A DNA stretch of 64,000 nucleotides from Bacillota bacterium (GTDB lineage Bacteria; Bacillota; Sulfobacillia; Sulfobacillales; JAIMBI01), in the NCBI GenBank assembly GCA_021846505.1, contig JAJZWV010000007.1:1-64000 (forward strand), read 5' to 3'. Position 1 is the first letter of the stretch. Every line of letters begins with the position of its first letter. Below, one piece after another: positions 9,710 through 19,315 of the stretch. The notes below the pieces were generated by a model. That model worked only from the letters and a program-made list of their open reading frames with translations, ran no database searches and had not been told where the DNA came from. The translations under genes and the position numbers were made by a program.

Positions 9710-10672
9710 ATGCCAGAGACCGCAGTCATTCTGGGCGGCGCCGGGTTTATTGCCAGCCACTTGGCGGATCGGCTGGTGGCCGAGGGCCAGCACGTCGTCG
9801 TGCTGGACAACTTCTGCACCGGCTCGCGGGCTAACCTCGCGCACCATGCCGCCCACCCGGATCGGGTGCGCATCATCGAACAGGACGTGAGCGTCCCGTT
9901 CACGGCGGAAAGCTTGGGAATTGGCACGGCCGCGTGCGTCTACCAGATGGCCTCACCCGCAAGCCCGGTGCACTACCGGCGGCTGTCGCTGGAGACGCTG
10001 ACCGCCAACGCGCTGGGCACACTGCAGGGACTCCGCCTGGCGCAGGAGCTTTCCGCGCGCTTTGTGCTGGCGTCCACGTCCGAGGTGTACGGCGACCCGG
10101 AAATTTCGCCCCAGCCCGAAACGTATTGGGGGCGCGTCAACCCCATTGGCGAGCGGGCTTGCTACGACGAGGGCAAGCGATTTGCCGAAGCGCTCACGAT
10201 GGAGTGGTACCGGCGCCATCAGCTGGACGTTCGCATCCTGCGCTTTTTCAACTGCTACGGGCCTCGAATGCAAACCGAAGATGGGCGCGTCGTGCCAAAC
10301 TTCATCTCCCAGGCCCTGGCGGGCCAGCCGCTTACGGTGTACGGCGACGGCCATCAGACGCGGAGCTTCTGCTTCGTGTCGGATGAGGTGGACGGCATTT
10401 ATCGGGCGGCAACTCGGCCGGACTTGGCGGGGCTGGTGTTCAACATCGGCAACCCGGAGGAGCACACGATTTTGGAGTTTGCCCAAATCGTGGCGGAGGT
10501 GGCCGGCGTGCCGCTGACCACCGTGGGAAAGCCCCTGCCCCCTGACGACCCCACGCGGCGGCGGCCGGATATTGCGCGCGCCCGCCATCTGCTGGAGTGG
10601 GAGCCCCAGGTGTCCCTCCGCGACGGGCTGGCCGCCACCATTGCCGACTTTCGCGCTAGGCCCCCGGCTTGA
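9710..10672 (+). CDS. NAD-dependent epimerase/UDP-glucuronate decarboxylase-like (UXS)
   Basis: GGAGFIASHL; ASTSEVYGDPEISPQPETYWGRVNPIGERACYDEGKRFAE signature. Confidence 0.85.
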   Translation: MPETAVILGGAGFIASHLADRLVAEGQHVVVLDNFCTGSRANLAHHAAHPDRVRIIEQDVSVPFTAESLGIGTAACVYQMASPASPVHYRRLSLETLTANALGTLQGLRLAQELSARFVLASTSEVYGDPEISPQPETYWGRVNPIGERACYDEGKRFAEALTMEWYRRHQLDVRILRFFNCYGPRMQTEDGRVVPNFISQALAGQPLTVYGDGHQTRSFCFVSDEVDGIYRAATRPDLAGLVFNIGNPEEHTILEFAQIVAEVAGVPLTTVGKPLPPDDPTRRRPDIARARHLLEWEPQVSLRDGLAATIADFRARPPA

Positions 10673-11592
10673 AAATCGTGGTCACAGGCGGCGCCGGGTT
10701 TGTGGGCCGCCACGTGGTGCGGGCGGCCGCGGCCGCCGGGCATGACGTGGTGGCGGTGGACCGCCGGGCGCCGGGTGCCGGGATTGAGGCTGCCGCCTGG
10801 ATCGAGGAAGACGTCCGCTATCCGGAGCGCATCGCCCCCGCCATTGGCTATGCCGACGTAGTGATTCACCTGGCGGCGGACGCCTCAGTCCCTCATGGCG
10901 AGCGGGCGCCCTTGGCCATGGCGGAGGACAACATGGCCGGCACCGCCGGAGCCCTCGAGCTGGCAGAGGCGGTCGAGGCTCGGCAGTTTCGGTTTGCCTC
11001 GTCGGCGGCGGTGTACGGCGACCCCGCCGGCCAGCTGCCGCTCACGGAGGACAGCCCCACGGCTCCGCTCTCGTTCTATGGCTGGTCCAAGTGGGTCGGC
11101 GAGCAGTGGTGCCGGCGATTTGCCCACACGCGCGGCATGGAGCTGGTAATTTTTCGGCCTGGCAACATCTATGGGCCCGGCCAGGACGCCGCCGGCGAAG
11201 GCGGTGTGGTGGCCCGCTTCTGCGAGCGCCTGCGGGCCGGCCAGCCGCTGGTGCGCGAGGGCACCGGCGAGCAAGTGCGCGACTACATTCACGTGAGCGA
11301 TGTGGCGGGCGCCCTGCTTCATCGGCTGGGCGACCCCGCCCCGCCGTGCGAGGGCACGGCGGGCTGGCTCTTTAACGTGGGCACCGGCGTGGGCGTCACC
11401 GTCAACGCGCTGGGCGCGGCGCTGGCTCACATTGCAGAGGTGCCACTCGAATGGCAGCCCGAGGCTAGCCGCCCCGGCGACATTTTTGCCAGTGTCTTTG
11501 ACCCCCATCGGCTCGCAGCGTGGGGGCGGCCCGCTGAGGTGGGCCTAGAGCAGGGCCTCGCCGATATGTGGCAGGCCACGGCGCCTCAGTAG
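10669..11592 (+). CDS. NAD-dependent epimerase/dehydratase (UDP-glucose 4-epimerase-like)
   Basis: TTG start overlapping previous stop; KIVVTGGAGFVGRHVV, YGWSKWVGEQW. Confidence 0.82.
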   Translation: MKIVVTGGAGFVGRHVVRAAAAAGHDVVAVDRRAPGAGIEAAAWIEEDVRYPERIAPAIGYADVVIHLAADASVPHGERAPLAMAEDNMAGTAGALELAEAVEARQFRFASSAAVYGDPAGQLPLTEDSPTAPLSFYGWSKWVGEQWCRRFAHTRGMELVIFRPGNIYGPGQDAAGEGGVVARFCERLRAGQPLVREGTGEQVRDYIHVSDVAGALLHRLGDPAPPCEGTAGWLFNVGTGVGVTVNALGAALAHIAEVPLEWQPEASRPGDIFASVFDPHRLAAWGRPAEVGLEQGLADMWQATAPQ

Positions 11593-11906
11593 CCGCCCGT
11601 GCGCATCCGGTGGGGAGAGCGATGCGGCAGGCGACGCCGCCGTCATGGCAGGCGCCACTGCCGCCGTCTGGGACGGTGCGGGCCATCAGCGGGTGGATTG
11701 GCCGCTGGCGGACCCTCGCACCGTCAGCCCTCCGCCTTGCCGAGCGGCTGCACCCCTGGCCCTCGGGCGGCTGCCAGTCCTGCCGCTGATCGGTGCGCTG
11801 CACCGCACGCCGCTCGCGTTTGATGCCGTGATGGTGGAGCAGGACCTGGACGCGGAATTTCGCGTCGCGGAGGTTTTGGGCCGGGGGGCGCAGCCTGGCT
11901 TATGCG

Positions 11907-12947
11907 TCACAAGACCCCTAGGGCGGCCAGCACCGCCTCGGCTCGCGCATCCCAATTGTGCTGCTGGGACACCAGCGCCAGCGCAGAGGCGCTCATGCGC
12001 GCCACACGGTCGGAGCGCTGCCACAAGCCGCCGATGGCGGCCGCCACCTGGCGCGGGTCGGGCGGCGCGGCTACGCCCACGCCGCTCGCCACCACCAGCT
12101 TGGACACTTCGGAGGGTCCCGTCGCGACCACCGCTAGGCCGTGCGACAGGTAGTCAAACAGCTTGATCGGCAGCGCCAGCCGCGTGTAGTCCGTGTCCCG
12201 GCGGGGGATGAGTGCCACCGAGCTACTCCACAGCCACGGCGACAGGGCTTCGCCGGATGCTTCGACCAAGCGGCAAAACGGCGGCAAGTGGGAAGGGGCT
12301 TCGGCCGGACGAATCACCAGCACCAGCTCGGCGTCCGGATGGGTTGCCCGCACCTCGGCTAGGGCCGCGACGGCCGTATCCACCCCATCGTAGGGACCGT
12401 TGGCGCCCACGTAGATGGCCCGGTGCGGGTGCCGCACCAAGCCGGCGGGCGGGGCCAGCACAGTCCCAGCAGGCGGCAGAAGCTGCCGGTTGGCATGAGG
12501 AAACAAATCGGCAAGGCCGGCGGTGGGGAAAAACAGCACGCTCGCCAGCTGCCGATAGCGCCAGGTGGTCAGCGCGTAGGCACGAGCCAGGAGCCACTCT
12601 TTCCGAGTGGCGGGCGGGTACAGCGCCGGAAACCGCTGGTAGGCATCCCGGATGTAAATGCCCAGCGGCAGGCCGCGGCGCCGAATGGCCCGCAGCAGCG
12701 TGTGGTCAGCGGGCGTCATGGTGGACGTGCCCGCTTCCAAGTACACCGCATCCACGCGGTCCAGGCCCCGCCCCGCCAAGAAGCGGCGAGTCCAGACCGC
12801 GCGTTCTGCCCGCGAGCCAGAGAGGGCGGTCACCGCCGCACAGCGCGCCAAGCTTTCGGCCATCGCCCAGGTGCGCACCACCGGTGCCCGGTCCCGGCGC
12901 TCGAGGGGATAGTGTCCCAGCAGCAGCACGCGCGGCAGGCGGCTCAC
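11907..12947 (-). CDS. glycosyltransferase (GT-B, family 4/1-like)
   Basis: VSRLPRVLLLGHYPL...LPIKLFDYLSHGLAVVATGPSEVSKLV; GTG start overlaps next gene. Confidence 0.75.
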   Translation of the reverse strand: MSRLPRVLLLGHYPLERRDRAPVVRTWAMAESLARCAAVTALSGSRAERAVWTRRFLAGRGLDRVDAVYLEAGTSTMTPADHTLLRAIRRRGLPLGIYIRDAYQRFPALYPPATRKEWLLARAYALTTWRYRQLASVLFFPTAGLADLFPHANRQLLPPAGTVLAPPAGLVRHPHRAIYVGANGPYDGVDTAVAALAEVRATHPDAELVLVIRPAEAPSHLPPFCRLVEASGEALSPWLWSSSVALIPRRDTDYTRLALPIKLFDYLSHGLAVVATGPSEVSKLVVASGVGVAAPPDPRQVAAAIGGLWQRSDRVARMSASALALVSQQHNWDARAEAVLAALGVL

Positions 12948-14227
12948 ACCGGAGCCAGCCCATCGGTCCAGCGCTGCATAATGCGCTCCCAGGTGTAGTG
13001 CTGCTCCACGAACTGCCGCCCGGCTTGCCCAAGCCGCTCCCAGGCATCGTCCGGCAAGTCGGCGTAGCGCACCACCGCGGCGGCGAGCGCTGCCCCGTCC
13101 TCCGGCGGGACGGTGGTGCCGCCGCCGGAGGCGGCCACGACACGCGCCATCTCCCCTTCGCCGCAGAAAATCACCGGGCGGGCCGAAGCCCAGGCAGGAA
13201 ACGCCTTCGAGGGCCGCGCGCCGCGAAACAGCCGGTGATTTTTCAAGGGCACCACGACGGCCCGGGCCAGCGCATAGTAGGCGGGCATGCGCGCCTGGGG
13301 CTGCAAGTCCAAAAAGCGCACGTGGTCCAGCCCACGCCGCGCCGCTTCCTCCATCAGCGTGGCTTTGACCGGGCCGTCGCCCACCAACAGAAACGTGATG
13401 TCGCGGCGCTCTTTCAAGTGTTCGGCGGCGTCCAGGATGATGCCCAGCCCCTGCGCGTACCCGAGGGTGCCCGGATACAGAAAGACCCGCTGGCCTTCCA
13501 GCTGAAGCTCTTCCACCAGCGCCGGATCGGCCGTTGCTCCGGCAAAGCCCGACACATCCACGCCATTCGGAGCAAACAACATGCGGTCGGGCGGCAGAGC
13601 GGCGGTTTCCTGGACCGCTTCGCGGATTCCCTCGGTCACGGTCGACACCCGGTACGCGTTGCGGTACAAAAACAGCTCCAGCCGCCGCGTCGCGCTGATA
13701 ATCGTCGGATTCGTCACCAAGCCCAGCGCCACCGCAGACTCCGGCCACAGGTCCGAGACCGACAAGATGTAGGGAATGCGGCGGAGGCGCGAATACACAT
13801 ACGCCGTGATGCCTAAAAACAGCGGCGGCGACTCCACCAGCAAAAAATCAGCCCGCCCCTGGTGCATGAGCCCGAGAAGTCCCGTGCCGACAAACGAAAA
13901 ATAGTTGAGCAGACGGCGGCGAATGCGGCCCACTTTCACGGGCCAAATCCAGGTGCGGAGCACCGACACCGGCCCATCCGCCTCGCGGGAAAACAGCCGG
14001 CCGGCGTACTGTGGGCTGTGGTGGCCCAAGTGGTGCGGAAACGCCGTCACCACTTTCACCGTCCACCCCTGCGCAACTAGCTGCTGGGCCATGGCTTGGA
14101 GGCGAATGGATGCCGCGCCGGGCTCGGGCGGGTAGTATTGGGTGAGCAACAACATTGCTGGGCGCTGCCCTTCCGCCACTCTCAGCCCTCCCGCCGCCGG
14201 CCCGTTCCGGCGGAGCCAGCGCACCAC
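12944..14227 (-). CDS. glycosyltransferase family 4 (WbuB-like)
   Basis: MLLLTQYYPPEPGAASIRLQAMAQQL...LYPGTLGYAQGLGIILDAAEHL. Confidence 0.85.
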   Translation of the reverse strand: MVRWLRRNGPAAGGLRVAEGQRPAMLLLTQYYPPEPGAASIRLQAMAQQLVAQGWTVKVVTAFPHHLGHHSPQYAGRLFSREADGPVSVLRTWIWPVKVGRIRRRLLNYFSFVGTGLLGLMHQGRADFLLVESPPLFLGITAYVYSRLRRIPYILSVSDLWPESAVALGLVTNPTIISATRRLELFLYRNAYRVSTVTEGIREAVQETAALPPDRMLFAPNGVDVSGFAGATADPALVEELQLEGQRVFLYPGTLGYAQGLGIILDAAEHLKERRDITFLLVGDGPVKATLMEEAARRGLDHVRFLDLQPQARMPAYYALARAVVVPLKNHRLFRGARPSKAFPAWASARPVIFCGEGEMARVVAASGGGTTVPPEDGAALAAAVVRYADLPDDAWERLGQAGRQFVEQHYTWERIMQRWTDGLAPV

Positions 14228-14359
14228 TTGCCATTCGCTAAGAGTTTAGCACGCCCCGCGGCGAATGCCGTCGAGCACTCGGCCGCGCGCTGGTATGATT
14301 TTGCCAGTTTGCGCGGCCGGCTTTCACTGCCCGCCTGTCGCGGAAGGGGAGCGCGAGCG

Positions 14360-14997
14360 ATGCCGCAGCCGATGGCCAACAGCAGACGCGAGCGCCACTC
14401 GGCGCGGCTGGCGCGGGTTTTCGACCGCCAGGCACCCGCCTATGCCCGGCGGCGCCGGCAGACCGAGGCCGGCCACGGGCGCGAGGTCTCCTGGCGCCGC
14501 CGGCTGCTGGAGGCCCACGGTGCGGTGCTGGAAGTGGCGGTCGGCGCCGGCGCCAACTTTGCCTTTTATCCGGCCGATGCGGTGGTGACGGCCGCGGACG
14601 TGTCGCCCACCATGCTGGCCGCCGCCAAGCCGGCGGCGGAGCGCGCGCACATTGCCCCCACCTTTATCCGCGGCGACATCGCCCCCTTAGCCTTTCCGGC
14701 GGGGCAGTTTGACGCGGTCGTGATCACGCTGGGGCTCTGCAGCTATGGCGATCCGCTGCGCGCCCTCCAGCAGATGCGCACGTGGCTCAAGCCCGGCGGC
14801 ACCTTGCTGGCACTGGAGCACTTGCCCCCGTGAATGTCCTGCTATATGCCATAGGCCCGCTCCAGTACGCCTGGGCGGGATGCCACGCCGCCCGCCGGCC
14901 GCTGGCCCTCCGACGGCAGGCTGGCTTTCCCATGGCGCTCCCCTCTGGCGCGGTGGCGGGATGGGCAAGGTGTTACACTGCCTTGGGGCGAGCTTAG
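14360..14997 (+). pseudogene. class I SAM-dependent methyltransferase (UbiE-like), apparently frameshifted near 14828
   Basis: 14360..14833 encodes AVLEVAVGAGANFAFYPADAVVTAADVSPTML...LALEHLPP then stops; the expected C-terminus (VNVLLYAIGPLQYAWAGCH...) continues in another frame (ORF 14782..14997). Confidence 0.65.
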
Positions 14998-15036
14998 GCC
15001 GCCGTCGCCCGACATGCCAAGCAAGGAGGCGCCAGC

Positions 15037-16407
15037 ATGGCCGTCATGCGAGAGCCAGCGCCGCGCCCCCTGCCCACGGGTCCCCTGGCTTGGATGAGTG
15101 TGTATCGCGACTTGGCGAATCAGCCGCTGGACACGTTTTTCCGGTTTGGCGCCGTCTCCGACCGGGCCCTGCTGAACATCGGCACCCGGCGGATGCTGCT
15201 GGTTTCTCACCCCGACGACATCACCGAGGTGCTGGTGAATCAAAATCGGCGGTTTCGCAAGGGCCGGGCGCTGCGCCTCATGCACCGCGTGCTGGGCGAT
15301 GGGCTCCTGACCAGCGAAGGGGACTTGTGGCGGCGCCAGCGGCGCTTGGCGCAGCCGGCGTTCCACCGTCAGCGGGTGAGCCAGTATGGTGCCGCCATAG
15401 TGGAATTGACCCAAACCCTGCTCGCGGAATGGGAGGACGGCGTGGAGCGCGACGTCGCGCGAGACATGACCCGGCTGGGCTTGTCTGTCGCCGGCGCCTG
15501 CCTGTTCGGCATGGAGGTGGGACATCAGGCGGATGTGGTCCGCACGAACCTCACGGCGGCCATGCGCTACGGCAACCGGACCATTAAAGCCCTGTGGGCG
15601 CCGCCGCGCTGGCTCCCGTCGCCGGGGCGCCAGCGCTATGAGCGGGCGGCGGCCAACCTGGATGCGGTGGTGTTTGACATCATTGAGCGGCGCCGGCGGG
15701 CCCAGGACTCCGGCTCGCCGCCGCAAGATTTGCTGGGTCTGCTCATGGAGGCGCGGGACGAAGAGGGACGGCCCATGACGGACCAGCAGCTGCGAGACGA
15801 ATCCATGACACTGCTGCTGGCCGGGCACGAAACGTCCGCCAACGCCTTGAGCTGGACATTTTATCTCCTGGACCGCCATCCCGCCGCCGCGGCGCGCCTC
15901 GAGGAGGAGCTGGCCGAGACGCTGCGCGGCCATGCCCCCACGAGCGACGACGTGGCGCGGCTTTCCTACTTGGCGGCCGTGGTGAGCGAGTCCCTGCGCC
16001 TGTACCCTCCCGTCTGGCTCATGGTGCGGGAGTCTCAGCTGGCGTTTCAGTTGGGGGGCGAGGAGTATCCCCCCGGCCTGCAAGTGCTGATTTCGCCGTT
16101 CGTGGTGCACCACGACGCGCGCTGGCACCCCGAGCCCGAGCAGTTTCGGCCCGAGCGATGGCTGAATGACAGCGCCCGCCTGCGGCCCGCGCTATCTTAC
16201 CTGCCCTTCGGGGCTGGGTCGCGGCTGTGCATCGGGCGGCCGTTTGCGCTGTTGGAAATCTCGCTGGTGCTGGCGGCCGTGCTGTCCCGGTGGAGGCTGG
16301 AGCGCGCCGCTGTGGCGCCGGTCGGGGTGGATCCACTCATCACGCTGCGCCCTCGCGGCGGGCCTGGCGGCCGGGATGGCCTCCTGATGACACCCCGGCG
16401 CCGCTGA
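15037..16407 (+). CDS. cytochrome P450
   Basis: I-helix LLLAGHETSANALSW, ESLRLYPPVW, heme loop FGAGSRLCIGRPFAL. Confidence 0.95.
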   Translation: MAVMREPAPRPLPTGPLAWMSVYRDLANQPLDTFFRFGAVSDRALLNIGTRRMLLVSHPDDITEVLVNQNRRFRKGRALRLMHRVLGDGLLTSEGDLWRRQRRLAQPAFHRQRVSQYGAAIVELTQTLLAEWEDGVERDVARDMTRLGLSVAGACLFGMEVGHQADVVRTNLTAAMRYGNRTIKALWAPPRWLPSPGRQRYERAAANLDAVVFDIIERRRRAQDSGSPPQDLLGLLMEARDEEGRPMTDQQLRDESMTLLLAGHETSANALSWTFYLLDRHPAAAARLEEELAETLRGHAPTSDDVARLSYLAAVVSESLRLYPPVWLMVRESQLAFQLGGEEYPPGLQVLISPFVVHHDARWHPEPEQFRPERWLNDSARLRPALSYLPFGAGSRLCIGRPFALLEISLVLAAVLSRWRLERAAVAPVGVDPLITLRPRGGPGGRDGLLMTPRRR

Positions 16408-16416
16408 GCGGCCAGC

Positions 16417-17361
16417 CTAGCGCCAGGTTTTCATCGCATAGCAGCGGCGGTCGGCCGCGTCAAAACATTCGGCCCAGGTGGCGCCGTCCACGCCCAGCAC
16501 CGCCGCTCCCACGCTGGCGGCCACCCCGGCCGCCATCAAGCCTTCGCGGACGCGCCGGGCCACGGCCTCCACATGCGGCATCTCCACCGTCAAGATCCCC
16601 ACAAACTCGTCGCCGCCCCACCGGCCCACCGCATCATCGCCGCGCAGCAGGTGACGCAGCTGGTCCGCGGCTCGCCGCAGCACCCGATCCCCCGCCAGGT
16701 GGCCCTCGCGGTCGTTGATGTCTTTCAGGTGGTCCACATCGGCCACCGCCAGCACCAGCGCATGGCGGTGGCGCCGAGCACTCGCCACCCGCTCCTGCCA
16801 GGCTTGCTGCAGACCGCGCCGGTTTAACAGTCCCGTCAGCGGGTCCTGACTCGACAAACTTTCGGCCATGTGGCGCTGGCGAATGAGGCTTAGCACCAAG
16901 CCCAGATAAGCCGCGAAGCCGCGCAAGGTGGCGGAGTCGTCCGACCACCGGTGCCTCGGGGTGCTGCGGCAAAGCAGCAGCGCCCCAAAGTCTCCCTGGC
17001 TGGAAAACGGCCAAATGCCGGCCGCTGCCGCGCCCGCTGCCCAGCTCCACGCGGGCGGGGGATCCACCCAGCGCTCCAGCGGCACGCCCCACTGGCTCCA
17101 CCTGGAGTGCGGCGCCTCCCACTCCTGACCGGCCAAGCGCTCGAGGGACCCAAATGCCCCCCACATTTTGGGCGGGCGGTCTTCAGTCCCCTCGGGGCGA
17201 AACAGCAGCAGGCCGCCCGACACCTGCAAAATGTCGTGCAGCGCCGCAGCCACGCCGGGCCAGGCATCGCGCGCCCGCTCCAGGTGCGCCCAGTGCCGCG
17301 TCGCCTGAATGGCTGCGGCCAGCCGGTCCTCCCGCGGCATCGCGGGCTCCGACGCGCCCAT
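16417..17361 (-). CDS. GGDEF-domain diguanylate cyclase with N-terminal sensor region
   Basis: DPLTGLLNRRGL...VGRWGGDEFVGIL. Confidence 0.9.
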   Translation of the reverse strand: MGASEPAMPREDRLAAAIQATRHWAHLERARDAWPGVAAALHDILQVSGGLLLFRPEGTEDRPPKMWGAFGSLERLAGQEWEAPHSRWSQWGVPLERWVDPPPAWSWAAGAAAAGIWPFSSQGDFGALLLCRSTPRHRWSDDSATLRGFAAYLGLVLSLIRQRHMAESLSSQDPLTGLLNRRGLQQAWQERVASARRHRHALVLAVADVDHLKDINDREGHLAGDRVLRRAADQLRHLLRGDDAVGRWGGDEFVGILTVEMPHVEAVARRVREGLMAAGVAASVGAAVLGVDGATWAECFDAADRRCYAMKTWR

Positions 17362-17399
17362 ATTTCACCGTCCTGTCTCGGGGATGTGGCCCGGCCCGA

Positions 17400-17999
17400 T
17401 CACATGGCCCCATCGCGGCGGGCCACGCTGCTCACCGTGCGGCACAAAATCTCCAGGTCCCGCGCCAGCGACCAGCCGCGGCAGTATTCCAAATCAAACC
17501 GGATGGCGTCGGCGGTCGTGAGCGCACCCCGGCCGGAAACTTGTGCCAGCCCCGTCATGCCGGGCTTCACCGCCAGCCGCTGGCGCATGGCGTCGTCATA
17601 CAGCGCCACAATCTCGGGCACTTCCGGGCGCGGACCCACGAGGGACATGTCGCCCACCAGCACATTCCAGAGGTTTGGCAGCTCATCCAGAGAGGTGCGG
17701 CGCAACCACCGCCCCGTCCGTGTGATGCGGGCATCCCCCTCGTCCTGAAACCGAAGCGCCAAAAGCTCCTGGGGATGCTGCGGCGCCTGCCACTGCTGCT
17801 CCGCACCCGGCACCATGGAGCGAAACTTCACCAGCTGAAACATCCGGCCGTGCTGGCCGACACGGCCCTGGCGAAACAAAATCGGCCCGGGCCCCTCGCG
17901 GCGAATCCACAGGGCAATCGCCAGCGAGAGCGGCAGCGTCACCACGAGGCCCACCAGCGCCAGCAACACGTCCAAAGCTCGCTTGGCCGCTTGCTGCAT
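17400..17999 (-). CDS. sugar transferase (PglC/EpsL-like phosphoglycosyl transferase)
   Basis: MQQAAKRALDVLLALVGLVVTLPLSLAIALWIRREGPGPILFRQGRVGQHGRMFQLVKFRSMV...SLDELPNLWNVL. Confidence 0.9.
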   Translation of the reverse strand: MQQAAKRALDVLLALVGLVVTLPLSLAIALWIRREGPGPILFRQGRVGQHGRMFQLVKFRSMVPGAEQQWQAPQHPQELLALRFQDEGDARITRTGRWLRRTSLDELPNLWNVLVGDMSLVGPRPEVPEIVALYDDAMRQRLAVKPGMTGLAQVSGRGALTTADAIRFDLEYCRGWSLARDLEILCRTVSSVARRDGAM

Positions 18000-18115
18000 G
18001 CGCCACCTCCTTCGGTGATCGCCCACCTTCTTGCTGCCGCGATCGCTCGGCCATCCAATCGATAAACCCATTGTGCCGTGTTTGGTCTCGACCGGCAATC
18101 GCGATCACACCTGCC

Positions 18116-19315
18116 TCAGCTGCGGTGCCGCTCGGAGATCCCGAGTACGGCTTCAATCACATCGTCCACATCGCGGTCCGTCATGCTGGGATACAGCGGC
18201 AGGGAGATTTCGCCTTCAAAGTAAGCATCCGCGTGGGGGAACATGCCGGGCCGCCAGCCAAAGCGCTCGCGATAGTAGGTCATGTGGCTGATGGGAATAA
18301 AGTGCACAGCGGTCCCGATGTTGGCCGCCCGGAGCTTCTCGATGAACTGGTCGCGGGAAATGGTGAGCGCACCCGGCACCAGGCGGATGGCATACAAGTG
18401 CCACGCCGGCACGACCCTCGGCGCCACATAGGGAATCTGGAGCGCGGGGTCCGCGCCAAACGCCCGATTCATGCGGGCGGCAATGGCCGCGCGCCTCGCC
18501 TGCAGTGCGGGCAGGCGCGCCAGCTGCACCAGTCCCAGCGCGGCCTGCACGTCGGTCATGTTGTACTTGTAGCCTGGCTCGACAATGTCATAGCGCCAGT
18601 GCCCAGCCTGGGTGTATCGCGTCCAAGCGTTTTTGCTCATGCCGTGGAGCCCCAGCACCCGGAGCCGCTCCTCCGCGGCAGCATCCGGCACCACCAGCGC
18701 GCCGCCCTCCCCGGTGGCCAAGTTTTTCGTGGCGTAAAAGGAAAACGCCGCCATCCACGGGAAGGATCCGATGCGCCGCTCGTGGTATTCCGTGGCGATG
18801 GCGTGGGCCGCATCCTCCACCAGCGTGAGGCCGTGCTCACCCGCCAAGGCGGCCAGAGCGTCCCAGTCGGCGGGATGGCCCGCCAAATCCACCGGCAGCA
18901 CGGCTCGCGTGCGCGGCGTCACGGCCGCCCGCACGGCGCCCGGGTCGATGCACCCCGTGTTAGGGTCCACGTCGGCCAGCACCGGCGTCGCCCCCACATG
19001 CAGAATCACATTGACCGAAGCCGCAAACGTGAGGGGCGTCGTCACCACTTCATCGCCCGGCCCCACCCCGCTGGCAATCAGCGCCAGATGGAGGGCGGCG
19101 GTGCAGGAGTTGAGCGCCACCACCCGCGCGCCGCCAAAGTATTGGGACAGCGCGGCCTCAAACGCCTCCACGCGCGGGCCGCGCGTAATCCACAGCGAGC
19201 GGACCGCGTCCGCCGCCGCCGCCGCCTCTTCCTCCGTCATAGCGGGCCGGTTGTAATCCAGGTACGTGTCGCGCATGTGCCGCCTTCCTTCCTCGCTCAC
19301 ATCGGCCGATGGCAA
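18116..19315 (-). CDS. DegT/DnrJ/EryC1 aminotransferase (PglE-like)
   Basis: FEAALSQYFGGARVVALNSCTAALHLAL...EDAAHAIATEY...SFYATKNLATGEGG; true start may be MRDTYLDY near 19276. Confidence 0.88.
   Translation of the reverse strand: MPSADVSEEGRRHMRDTYLDYNRPAMTEEEAAAAADAVRSLWITRGPRVEAFEAALSQYFGGARVVALNSCTAALHLALIASGVGPGDEVVTTPLTFAASVNVILHVGATPVLADVDPNTGCIDPGAVRAAVTPRTRAVLPVDLAGHPADWDALAALAGEHGLTLVEDAAHAIATEYHERRIGSFPWMAAFSFYATKNLATGEGGALVVPDAAAEERLRVLGLHGMSKNAWTRYTQAGHWRYDIVEPGYKYNMTDVQAALGLVQLARLPALQARRAAIAARMNRAFGADPALQIPYVAPRVVPAWHLYAIRLVPGALTISRDQFIEKLRAANIGTAVHFIPISHMTYYRERFGWRPGMFPHADAYFEGEISLPLYPSMTDRDVDDVIEAVLGISERHRS

Noticed and set aside
12212-13816. 534-aa plus-strand ORF
   Set aside because: Antisense shadow of two glycosyltransferase genes; composition not protein-like.
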